Assembly (NCBI RefSeq): GCF_900176115.1
Contig: NZ_FWWR01000009.1
Span: forward strand, 1,178,001 to 1,242,000
Direction of reading: 5' to 3'
Origin: Peptoniphilus asaccharolyticus DSM 20463
GTDB taxonomy: Bacteria > Bacillota > Clostridia > Tissierellales > Peptoniphilaceae
Length of the DNA stretch: 64,000 nt
The translations under genes and the position numbers were made by a program. This document shows positions 18,362 to 25,932 of the stretch, piece after piece. The notes below the pieces were generated by a model that saw only the letters and a list, made by a program, of their open reading frames with translations, made no database searches and had not been told where the DNA came from. How positions within the stretch are numbered: position 1 is the first letter of the stretch; each line of letters starts with the position of its first letter.

Positions 18362-18377
18362 TGCTCCACGTGGAGCA
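18362..18377. promoter_or_regulatory. parS-like ParB binding site 1
   Basis: Perfect 16-bp palindrome TGCTCCACGTGGAGCA, extended to 22 bp by flanking AAA/TTT. It keeps the CACGTG core and outer TG/CA of the Bacillus parS consensus (TGTTNCACGTGAAACA) with paired changes in both arms. It lies upstream of parA-parB. Confidence 0.8.
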
Positions 18378-18520
18378 TTTACGCTTCAAAGTATTGGAAA
18401 CACTGGGTTTGAAATTTAAAAACTAAAAAAATATTTTGATTTCAAATTACAATTTGAAAAACATTAAAAGAGTTATAAATTAGTGGAGCAAAAAATATAA
18501 AACTAAAAATAATTTTAAAA

Positions 18521-18536
18521 TGCTCCACGTGGAGCA
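18521..18536. promoter_or_regulatory. parS-like ParB binding site 2
   Basis: Identical 16-bp palindrome TGCTCCACGTGGAGCA, 159 bp from the first, again within AAA/TTT. The rest of the 430-bp gap between rsmG and parA is very AT-rich and shows no gene; DnaA boxes were not recognised. Confidence 0.8.
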
Positions 18537-18714
18537 TTTCTACTCCAAACCATTGCAAATACTGTGTTTATAAAAATAAAAATAAATTCAACAAGAGATT
18601 TATAAAAGTTAATCACTTGAAAAGTTTTTAAAGGACTATATAATTAATTATAGGAAATAAATTTTTAATGAATTTCCAAAATGAATTGTAAGATTTTGAA
18701 ATTATGGAGGTAAT

Positions 18715-19467
18715 ATGGCTAAGGTCATAAGTGTTTTTAATCAAAAAGGTGGAGTTGGAAAGACAACTACAGTAATAAATCTTTCCGCTGCAATAGCAAG
18801 AAAAAAGAATAAGGTATTAGTTATAGATGTTGATCCTCAAGCTAATGCCACTTCAGGTTTAGGACTTGGAGGACATGAAGGGAAAAACATATATGATCTT
18901 CTTGATTCAGGAGAGGTTGAAATTCTTCATTCTCAAACAAAAGGGTTGGATTTAATAGCTTCAAGCCCTGATTTAGCAGGTGTGGAGCTGGAAATATCAA
19001 AAAGAGATAATTGGCAATATATTTTAAAGGTAACTCTTGAGAAAATAAAAGAAGATTACGACTATATCTTTATAGATTCTCCACCTTCACTGGGCGTTCT
19101 TTCCATGATTTCGTTGGTAGCATCAGACTCTATATTTATCCCTGTTCAAAGTGAATACTATGCTTTAGAGGGCGTTGGTCAACTTATGAATACAATATCT
19201 ATGGTAAAGGATAATTTTAATCCTGATTTGACTATAGAGGGCGTAGTAATGTGCATGTATGACAGCAGAACCAAACTTTCTACACAGGTAAAAGATGAAG
19301 TTAAAAAATATTTCAAGGGAAAAGTGTATAACACTACAATACCAAGAAATATAAGGTTAGCAGAGGCTCCAAGTTTTGGAACACATATATTTGACTATGA
19401 CAACTTATCTAAGGGTGCGTGGTCATATAGAAAATTAGCTAAAGAGTTTTTAAATAATCAGGAGTAG
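18715..19467 (+). CDS. parA: Chromosome partitioning ATPase ParA (Soj)
   Basis: 250-residue Walker-type ATPase. The deviant Walker A FNQKGGVGKTTT is near the start, DVDPQANAT follows, and FIDSPPSLG is the Walker B region. Together with ParB and nearby parS-like sites it segregates the origin region and influences replication initiation. GGAGG lies before the ATG. It is followed after 5 bp by parB. Confidence 0.97.
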   Translation: MAKVISVFNQKGGVGKTTTVINLSAAIARKKNKVLVIDVDPQANATSGLGLGGHEGKNIYDLLDSGEVEILHSQTKGLDLIASSPDLAGVELEISKRDNWQYILKVTLEKIKEDYDYIFIDSPPSLGVLSMISLVASDSIFIPVQSEYYALEGVGQLMNTISMVKDNFNPDLTIEGVVMCMYDSRTKLSTQVKDEVKKYFKGKVYNTTIPRNIRLAEAPSFGTHIFDYDNLSKGAWSYRKLAKEFLNNQE

Positions 19468-19472
19468 TATAG

Positions 19473-20318
19473 ATGAAAAAAGGTGGATTAGGTAGAGGGT
19501 TAAATAATTTCTTAAAAGATACTGATGAAGTAGCTAAGATTTTGAATGAAGAACCAAGTGGAATTACTAAGATAGAAATTAGTAAGATTAAACCAAATGA
19601 AAAGCAAGCAAGAAAATTATTTAATGAAGAAAAACTTAAAGAACTTTCAGAATCAATAGCAGAATTTGGTGTAATTCAGCCTTTAATTTTAAAACAAATT
19701 GGAGAAGAATATCAAATTATTGCGGGGGAACGTAGATATAGAGCGGCTAAAATGGCAGCTTTAGAGGAAGTTCCGGCGATTATAAAGAATATATCAGAAG
19801 AAGAAGCTGATAAGATATCTTTAATTGAAAATGTTCAAAGAGTGGATTTAAATCCTATTGAAGAAGCTTTGGGTTATAAATCAGTAATGAAAGAATATGG
19901 AATAACTCAAGAAGAACTTTCTGATGCTATAGGCAAGAGTAGACAGTATATAGGAAACACTGTCAGACTATTAAAGCTTGAGCCAAGGGTAATAGAGTTT
20001 TTGCAAAAAGGCCTACTTACCACATCTCATGGCAAGCTTTTACTTGGAATAAAGGACCCAAAACAACAGTATAGAGAGGCCAAGAGAATAGTTAAGCTTG
20101 GAAATACTGTAAAAGAAACCACATTGTTATTTTCTAAACCGGTAGAAAAAACTAAAAATATATTTTTAGACAATGCCAGAAGAGATTTAGAAGATGCATT
20201 GGGGACAAAAGTTGAATTTAAAGGCAAGGGAAAAAATAAGAAGATAGTTATAGAGTATTATTCAGAAGAAGATCTTGAAAGAATCTGTGAGAGAATACTC
20301 GGAAGTGAGGAAGAATGA
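19473..20318 (+). CDS. parB: Chromosome partitioning protein ParB (Spo0J)
   Basis: 281 residues. N-terminal ParA-activating segment (KKGGLGRGLNNFL), CTPase/ParB N domain with GERRYRA (box II) and ENVQRVDLNPIEEA (box III), a central helix-turn-helix (GITQEELSDAIGKSRQYIGNTVRLL) that would read the two parS palindromes upstream, and a C-terminal dimer domain. Its stop overlaps the start of the next gene (ATGA). Confidence 0.97.
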   Translation: MKKGGLGRGLNNFLKDTDEVAKILNEEPSGITKIEISKIKPNEKQARKLFNEEKLKELSESIAEFGVIQPLILKQIGEEYQIIAGERRYRAAKMAALEEVPAIIKNISEEEADKISLIENVQRVDLNPIEEALGYKSVMKEYGITQEELSDAIGKSRQYIGNTVRLLKLEPRVIEFLQKGLLTTSHGKLLLGIKDPKQQYREAKRIVKLGNTVKETTLLFSKPVEKTKNIFLDNARRDLEDALGTKVEFKGKGKNKKIVIEYYSEEDLERICERILGSEEE

Positions 20319-21196
20319 GATATTTAAACATGTATCTTGTCAATGCATTTACAGACAGAACATTTGATGGAAATCCTACAGCGGTTGTAGTTGGCTCAAA
20401 TAGTCTAAATGATGATGAAATGCAGAAGATAGCAAGAGATTTGAGAATGTCAGAAACTGTCTTTATAGATAAGCTTGATGTAGGAGTATACAAGACAAGA
20501 TTTTTTACACCTCACGAAGAAATATCTTTGTGCGGACACGCAACTATAGCCACATTCTATGCGCTATGTAAGCACAATTACATATAGCCTATAGAAGAAG
20601 GCATACAAGAGGTTGTACAACATACAAAATCAGGCAAAGTATATGTAGATTTAGAATATAAAGATGGGAAAATCCAAAATGTGTATATGTTGTTGGACGG
20701 AGTTATCAACAATAGGATAACTTCTGAAAAACAAATAGCTTATGCACTGGGGATAACTGAAAATGAGTTTGGCATTGGGGATAAGTATTATCCACCTGAA
20801 AAAGTTAAAACAGGACTACAAGATATAGTGGTGCCTATAAAGGATATAGAAACTTTTTATTCGATAAATCCGAGTTATGAAGAAATTTTGAAGATATCTG
20901 AAGTTGACGAAGCTGTAAGTTTAGAGATTTTCACAGTGGTAGATGGCAACAAAATAGTTCAAAGAACTTTTTCTCCAAGCATAGGAATAGCTGAAGAAGC
21001 AGGTTCAGCCACTTCAACAGCGGCAAATCTTCTATATCTAAGTAAAAAGACAGATTTAAACATAAAGGATATAAAATCAACTCAAGGAGCTTGTCTGAAT
21101 AGAGAATCTAAATTGAGTGCAGAGATGGTAGATGAAGACAGAGTAAGAGTTGGAGGAAAGGCATTTGTATTTATGGAGGGAGTCCTTCATATATAG
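20315..21196 (+). pseudogene. PhzF family isomerase/epimerase interrupted by an in-frame TAG
   Basis: The N-terminal part (20315-20587, YLVNAFTDRTFDGNPTAVVV, SETVFI, TPHEEISLCGHATIATFYAL) and the C-terminal part (about 20588-21196, SPSIGIAEEAGSATSTAANLL) belong to one PhzF-type protein of about 293 codons. They are in the same frame, separated only by TAG at 20585-20587. Both GHAT and the C-terminal GSA/T motif are intact, so the change is a recent nonsense mutation unless the codon is read through. It follows parB with overlap. The substrate is unknown. Confidence 0.85.
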
Positions 21197-21207
21197 AAAG
21201 GGATAGG

Positions 21208-21630
21208 ATGTCTAGAAGAAATAAGAAAAATAGTAACAAAAAAGTTAGCCAGATGCTTATAGTGGCATTTTTCCTAGGATTGCTCTTGATTTCGTACAAT
21301 GTTTTGGCTGAGAGAAACAAAGTTATCCATATAGAATTGGGAAAGACATCGTATATTGAGCTGCTTAAGTATGAAGATTCAAGCATGAAGACCATAAATG
21401 ACAGGATTATACTTAGGGATATACTGCTAAGGATAAATGATTTAGGCGCTAAAGAAATTGATATGACCACAAGTCCGGTTAGCGAAAAATTTATCAATGT
21501 ATACGATAAAAATTATAAGAAGACAATGCTTATAAAGTCTGGAAAGTACATGAAGGTAGAAAACAAATGGTACCTTTTAGACGAGAGAAGCGCAAATAGT
21601 TTTGATAAAATTTTTGATAAATATAATTAA
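21208..21630 (+). CDS. Membrane-anchored protein of unknown function
   Basis: 140 residues: a short basic N-terminus, one membrane segment (MLIVAFFLGLLLISYNVLA), and a small extracellular domain predicted as mixed alpha/beta. The topology and the position after parAB resemble divisome or cell-wall accessory proteins (FtsQ- or POTRA-like), but no family is recognised. It starts 11 bp after the PhzF pseudogene with a GGATAGG-type ribosome site. Confidence 0.6.
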   Translation: MSRRNKKNSNKKVSQMLIVAFFLGLLLISYNVLAERNKVIHIELGKTSYIELLKYEDSSMKTINDRIILRDILLRINDLGAKEIDMTTSPVSEKFINVYDKNYKKTMLIKSGKYMKVENKWYLLDERSANSFDKIFDKYN

Positions 21631-21631
21631 A

Positions 21632-21656
21632 AGTCCCTTGAAAAAGGGATTTTTTT
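21632..21656 (+). terminator. Rho-independent terminator
   Basis: Stem TCCCTT / AAGGGA with a GAAA loop and seven T. It ends the parA-parB-PhzF transcript. Confidence 0.9.
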
Positions 21657-21736
21657 ATGATGTTTGAAAGTAAAAAAAAGGGTATAGTGCATATAAATAA
21701 TGATACAATGAATAGACTCATTAGATTGAATTGCTT

Positions 21737-21772
21737 GTAGGGGCGGCAAGAGCAAAGCGAAGCCACCCGTTA
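21737..21772 (+). repeat. Degenerate relative of the interspersed repeat
   Basis: GTAGGGGCGGCAAGAGCAAA followed by GCGAAGCCACCCGTT resembles the first 40 bp of the repeat at 6368 (GTAGGGTACGCAAGAGCGGA) with changed stem bases. It indicates that the repeat family is scattered in this genome. Confidence 0.6.
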
Positions 21773-21813
21773 AAATGTATGTGTAAACGTAAATTAAGGG
21801 AGGGATATACATA

Positions 21814-22185
21814 ATGAAAAATCTATTAATTCAAACACCACTTAATAGTTTTCTTTTAGTATATAGTTTGATTACTTTGAGTTCAGCTGTAAAGTCATAT
21901 AGAGAAAATAAAAATAAATACGTTTTTTTCAATTTATTTTTAGCAGTTGGTATTAAATATATACTGGTAATTTTAGCATTAATGAGCATGTCGCTACATA
22001 TAGATTTTAAACCTATTACATTCACTTATAATTTGGGACAAACAAGTTTTTTAAAAGCTATTACGTTTGTGGATTTGATATGTTTTATAGGTGGAATAAT
22101 AGCTTATAGAAAGAAGAGTTACAAAACACTACTTATTTTAGTGTTTATTGCAGTATTATTTCAATATTTGGGGTTAGTTTTATAG
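21814..22185 (+). CDS. Small integral membrane protein (paralog 1 of the duplicated pair)
   Basis: 123 residues with about four hydrophobic segments and no charged catalytic motif. The last 29 residues (IIAYRKKSYKTLLILVF...LFQYLGLVL) are nearly identical to those of the protein at 24187, and both genes were originally followed by the same terminator. The ATG is behind GGGAGGG. The stop codon TAG overlaps the 4-bp target duplication of IS30 copy 2, which now separates the gene from its terminator. An immunity-type role is possible by analogy with paralog 2 (inference). Confidence 0.6.
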   Translation: MKNLLIQTPLNSFLLVYSLITLSSAVKSYRENKNKYVFFNLFLAVGIKYILVILALMSMSLHIDFKPITFTYNLGQTSFLKAITFVDLICFIGGIIAYRKKSYKTLLILVFIAVLFQYLGLVL

Positions 22186-22186
22186 A

Positions 22187-23302
22187 GATAATTTATCATA
22201 ACAAGTGCAACATAAATAAACTCATAGCTAATCAGCTGTGTTAATATGTAAGTGACCAAACAAAACATATTAAAAGGAGTGATTAACTATGAGCTATAAC
22301 CATCTTACCATAGAAGAAAGATCTTGTATTTACCAATTTTTAAATTTAGGAATGAGTATAAGGAAAATTGCACAAGCACTTAAAAGGTCACCTAGTACAA
22401 TATCTAGAGAAATTAAAAGAAATTCATCTAAGATAAAAGTTAGTAGGGGAAGTTACACTAAGTACTTTCCGATAAAGGCAAATGATAAATATATTGATAG
22501 AAGAAAAGACTGCCATAGAAAAAGTAAATTTTCTAAAGATGTTATTGATTATTTAACTGTAAAGATTAACGAACATTGGTCCCCTGAACAAATATCAAAT
22601 AGAAACACAAATGAGATTCATGAATTACCATCTACATCAACGATATATAGAATGATACACGCCAAAAAGCTGCCAAAAACTAGTATGAAAAATTTGAGAA
22701 GAAAAGCTAAATTTAAAAGGCCAGCAGAAAAAAGAGGAAAATTCAATGATAAAGGTAGAACAATTAAGAAAAGACCTAAAGAGATATACAGAAGGCAAGA
22801 ATTAGGCCACTGGGAAGCAGATACAGTGGAATCAGGCAGATTAGATCATAAAAGGAAAAGTAGATGTTGTTTCGTAACTTTAGCAGAAAGAAAATCTAGA
22901 TATTATATAGCAATCCTAGTTGAAAATAGAAAGTCGGAAAGCGTAACACCAGCAATAATAAATGCATTAAAAGATTATCCAAAAGAATTAGTAAAAACAA
23001 TAACCTTTGATAGAGGTAAAGAATTTTCAGAATTTGAGAAAATAGAAAAAGAATTAGGATGCAAAACTTATTTTTGTGATCCCTATTGTGCATGGCAAAA
23101 AGGTACAAATGAAAATAGTAACGGACTTTTGAGGGAGTTTTATCCTAAGGGTATGGATTTATCAGAAGTGAATATTGATGAATTAAATTATAACTTAAGT
23201 TTAATGAATAATAGACCTAGAAAATGTATAAAATATAAAACACCTAAAGAAGAACTTTTTGGTCTCTTACCATAGGTGTTGCATTTGATTTGACAATTCG
23301 TC
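22187..23302 (+). mobile_element. IS30-family insertion sequence, copy 2 (1116 bp)
   Basis: Same length and ends as copy 1 at 7514, flanked by target duplication TAGA (22183-22186 and 23303-23306). The insertion lies right behind the stop codon of the small membrane protein gene. Confidence 0.95.
22289..23275 (+). CDS. IS30 family transposase (copy 2)
   Basis: 328 residues, identical to copy 1 except for Pro instead of Leu in CDPYCAW. The helix-turn-helix and the three catalytic acidic residues (GHWEADTV, TFDRGKEF, KGTNENSN) are intact, so this is the more likely active copy. Confidence 0.95.
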   Translation: MSYNHLTIEERSCIYQFLNLGMSIRKIAQALKRSPSTISREIKRNSSKIKVSRGSYTKYFPIKANDKYIDRRKDCHRKSKFSKDVIDYLTVKINEHWSPEQISNRNTNEIHELPSTSTIYRMIHAKKLPKTSMKNLRRKAKFKRPAEKRGKFNDKGRTIKKRPKEIYRRQELGHWEADTVESGRLDHKRKSRCCFVTLAERKSRYYIAILVENRKSESVTPAIINALKDYPKELVKTITFDRGKEFSEFEKIEKELGCKTYFCDPYCAWQKGTNENSNGLLREFYPKGMDLSEVNIDELNYNLSLMNNRPRKCIKYKTPKEELFGLLP

Positions 23303-23313
23303 TAGACAAAAAG

Positions 23314-23344
23314 AGCAGACATTATAGAGATGTCTGCTTTTTCG
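23314..23344 (+). terminator. Terminator displaced from paralog 1 by IS30
   Basis: Stem AGCAGACAT / ATGTCTGCT with loop TATAGAG and T run; identical to the terminator at 24558. Before the IS insertion it directly followed the gene ending at 22185. Confidence 0.88.
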
Positions 23345-23566
23345 TGTAGAAATCTAATATTTAATATGTTCTATAATATCTGTTGGTGTATAAATAAAAA
23401 CAAATCTCAACAGATATATTTTACAATTTATCAAAAATGTGTTTAAGATAAAAAATAAGGGGTATAGCAATTATAGAAAGCGTTAACATATAATTCATAA
23501 ATTGATTGTCATTTTCGCGAAATGATGGAAGATTGGTATTATTAGGCATTAAATGTATATTTATGA
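23345..23566. other. Intergenic region before the secreted/membrane pair
   Basis: About 220 bp, AT-rich, with no gene. It should hold the promoter of the pair; several TATAAT-like sequences are present but none stands out. Confidence 0.4.
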
Positions 23567-23578
23567 AGGAGGATAAAA

Positions 23579-24187
23579 ATTAAAAAGAAACTTAGTTTTT
23601 TGTTAGCAATGACTTTTTTAATCCAATGCATGAGTTTTGTATATGCGAATGATGTTTTTGCTGAAGAAGTGGAAACGAATAGTACGGATTATTTTTCGAG
23701 TAAAATTTTACCAATAAAATTAAATGAAGAGGGGAATTTGACACACTATGTGGAAAATTTAACGATTGAAGGTAAAAACTATACATTTGTGCATAGGGAA
23801 GAAAATGGTTATAGAATAATAGAGATGAGTGGGGCAGAAGAGGGTATATTTAAATCAAAAATAGAAGATTATACAAGTATTAAGCCGATGTCATACAGAG
23901 TAACAAGTGATGATTGGCAATATTTTAGATATTGGAAACGAGCTGAGTGGCAAAAAGGAGCTTCAGTTGCAAATATAGCTTCAGCTTTATCTATAGTTGT
24001 TGGAGGTACTGTAGGTACATTTATCGATATAGCTGGAAAGCTAGCTAATAAGTATTATTTTTCAGCTGATATAGATTATTCAGGTAGATATCGCTTTGAA
24101 GGTAGTCACGTAAGAGGTGAATATACAGCTGAGATATATTCTAATGGTGAATATATAGGGACAACTCATTGGGATGGATATAGATAA
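23579..24187 (+). CDS. Small secreted protein of unknown function with apparent ATT start
   Basis: About 202 residues if translation begins at ATT 23579, which lies 6 nt after AGGAGG (23567-23572). This gives a complete signal peptide (KKKLSFLLAMTFLIQ..., cleavage near VYA or FAE). The next possible start, TTG 23600, is 27 nt from the ribosome site and would lose the basic n-region. The mature part has a Gly-rich hydrophobic helix (SVANIASALSIVVGGTVGTF) and a beta-rich, Tyr-rich C-terminus (YSGRYRFEGSHVRGEY). No family is recognised; size, export and coupling to a small membrane protein are reminiscent of bacteriocin-immunity pairs (inference). Confidence 0.55.
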   Translation: MKKKLSFLLAMTFLIQCMSFVYANDVFAEEVETNSTDYFSSKILPIKLNEEGNLTHYVENLTIEGKNYTFVHREENGYRIIEMSGAEEGIFKSKIEDYTSIKPMSYRVTSDDWQYFRYWKRAEWQKGASVANIASALSIVVGGTVGTFIDIAGKLANKYYFSADIDYSGRYRFEGSHVRGEYTAEIYSNGEYIGTTHWDGYR

Positions 24188-24549
24188 TGCAAGGATTTTT
24201 AAATAACAATATAGATGTAGAAATTTTAGTAAGTTTAGCGTTGATCGTAATTTCATTAAGAGCATATAGCTCTAGAAAATATAGTACATTAATTGTAACA
24301 CTCTTAGCAGCTGTTTTGGTAAAATATGCTATGACACTTTTAAATCTATTCAGATTAGAAGTTCCAAGTAGAATATATCCTGTAATAGTTGGTTCTGGAG
24401 CTAGTACAAGTTTTCTAAAGACGGTCATGGCAGTAGATTTATTGTGTTTAGTCGTTGGAATAATAGCTTATAGAAAGAAGAGTTACAAAACACTACTTAT
24501 TTTAGTGTTTATTGTAGTATTATTCCAATATTTGGGGTTAGTTTTATAG
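24187..24549 (+). CDS. Small integral membrane protein (paralog 2), coupled to the secreted protein
   Basis: 120 residues with about four hydrophobic segments. The stop of the secreted-protein gene and this ATG overlap (TAATG), implying translational coupling and matched amounts. The C-terminal 29 residues match paralog 1 (21814-22185). Such small membrane proteins next to exported peptides are often immunity proteins, but no family is recognised. Confidence 0.6.
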   Translation: MQGFLNNNIDVEILVSLALIVISLRAYSSRKYSTLIVTLLAAVLVKYAMTLLNLFRLEVPSRIYPVIVGSGASTSFLKTVMAVDLLCLVVGIIAYRKKSYKTLLILVFIVVLFQYLGLVL

Positions 24550-24557
24550 ATAAAAAG

Positions 24558-24589
24558 AGCAGACATTATAGAGATGTCTGCTTTTTCGT
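24558..24589 (+). terminator. Terminator after paralog 2
   Basis: Same hairpin as at 23314 (AGCAGACAT / ATGTCTGCT plus T run), overlapping the end region of the convergent DUF1002 gene. Confidence 0.88.
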
Positions 24590-24602
24590 GTAGAAATCTA
24601 AT

Positions 24603-25517
24603 TTAGTTTGCAAAGAAACTTTTTATAAAATCTATAATTTTAGCGAATATACCCTTAGATTTTTCAAGGGTTTGTTGGCCTTGTTCTGAACTTAGATAGT
24701 CACTTGCTTTAGTACCTAAATCTTTGGCAACTTTTGAGTACTTACTCGCTTCTTTAGCCACTTTGTCCCAATCCACATTAGAATTTTTCATCTTAACAAA
24801 TAAATTTACAAGTGAATCAACTTGATTGTCGCTTATGTTGATATTGTATTCTTGCGAAACATTGTTGATAATATTGCGGACTTGATCCTCATTTTCGGGC
24901 ATATTTTGGCTCATTTGGACTTTTATAGCATTGATTAAGTCGTCTGTTTTATTTTCTCCGACGGATTGTTGGATATCTTGAGCCACAACCATTTCTTGAT
25001 TGGCAACTTTTTTTAAATTTTCATCTATCTTTATATCGTTTGATACTTCATAGGCTTTTAGGATGCCCGTTAGAGCTGCCGTTCCACTTACAGATGTTGG
25101 AGCGGTGATCTTGACTTCTGCATCGGTCACTCCGGCTGTTGTTAGTGCATTTCTATAAGTTGACTCTGTGATGTAGTTTATATTGTCAGAGACGTCAACT
25201 TTTATACCGCTGCCTGGTTTGGGGTAGGTTATCATTGAGCTGGAAAGAGCTTTTTTGCCAATTTTAGATTTTGGAATACTCTCGCCAAGGTATTTGTGTT
25301 CTTCTGCATTTGTAACTTCGATGATTTCGGCAGTTTCAGGGGCGTCTAATTCGTCTAAAATGGCATTTCTTTGATTTTTATCCAAATTAGCACCAAGACT
25401 TACGAAACTATCTCCAACCGCAGCATCTGCAAATACCAAAGTGGGTAGTAAACTAAGTCCTATAAGAGCAACGGCTCCAGTGTAATTTATTTTAGATTTT
25501 AAAAATTTTATGTTCAT
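24603..25517 (-). CDS. Secreted DUF1002 domain protein
   Basis: 304 residues: signal peptide (GAVALIGLSLLPTLVFADA, cleavage after about residue 31), then a DUF1002-type region (VSLGANLDKNQRNAILDEL... SSMITYPKPGSGIKVDVSDNINYITESTYRNAL in sense) and a helical C-terminus. Proteins of this family are exported, widespread in clostridia, and of unknown function. A GGAG-type ribosome site precedes the start. It stands alone, convergent with the small membrane protein gene. Confidence 0.8.
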   Translation of the reverse strand: MNIKFLKSKINYTGAVALIGLSLLPTLVFADAAVGDSFVSLGANLDKNQRNAILDELDAPETAEIIEVTNAEEHKYLGESIPKSKIGKKALSSSMITYPKPGSGIKVDVSDNINYITESTYRNALTTAGVTDAEVKITAPTSVSGTAALTGILKAYEVSNDIKIDENLKKVANQEMVVAQDIQQSVGENKTDDLINAIKVQMSQNMPENEDQVRNIINNVSQEYNINISDNQVDSLVNLFVKMKNSNVDWDKVAKEASKYSKVAKDLGTKASDYLSSEQGQQTLEKSKGIFAKIIDFIKSFFAN

Positions 25518-25876
25518 AATTTCACTCCTTTTAGTAGCATAAATTTTATCAAAAGAATTTGAATTTTTGGTGAAATAATTAAAAACTTAGAAAATTCTTA
25601 ACTAAATTAACCAACAGGGTAAAAGTTTAAAAAAGTTATCCAATGTGGATAAAATTAAGCATAAAAACAGTTTTTGTGTGTGGATAATACAAAAATATGA
25701 ATGAAACTAACAAAATTTGAGCCGATTTTAGAAAAATAATCCACAAATTAACCGAACTTATTAAAAATTGTGGACTATTTAAAAACAAAACTCCAAAATA
25801 CAACAGTTGTTTATCTGAATATTAAAATATAAATTAAAAACAGTCGCCTTTAAATGTATAAATTTTATATTTTAAA
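25518..25876. other. AT-rich intergenic stretch
   Basis: About 360 bp between divergent genes, extremely AT-rich, with several short T/A tracts (TGTGGATAA-like words at 25642 and 25679). No open frame, repeat or known RNA was recognised. Confidence 0.5.
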
Positions 25877-25909
25877 GATGTGATATACATCAATTTAGTG
25901 TGGTATAAT
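25877..25909 (+). promoter_or_regulatory. Promoter and candidate operator for the YfcC-type carrier
   Basis: TATAAT at 25904-25909. Overlapping the -35 position is a 15-bp inverted repeat GATGT-GATAT-ACATC (25877-25891); within it TGTGA-N6-TCA resembles half of a CRP/ArcR-type site. Binding by a Crp-family regulator is inference. Confidence 0.5.
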
Positions 25910-25932
25910 CAAGCTATTGGAGGATGGTTATT

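Noticed and set aside
18540..18714. Replication origin with DnaA boxes before parA
   Set aside because: The stretch is AT-rich but no cluster of TTATNCACA-like boxes was found.
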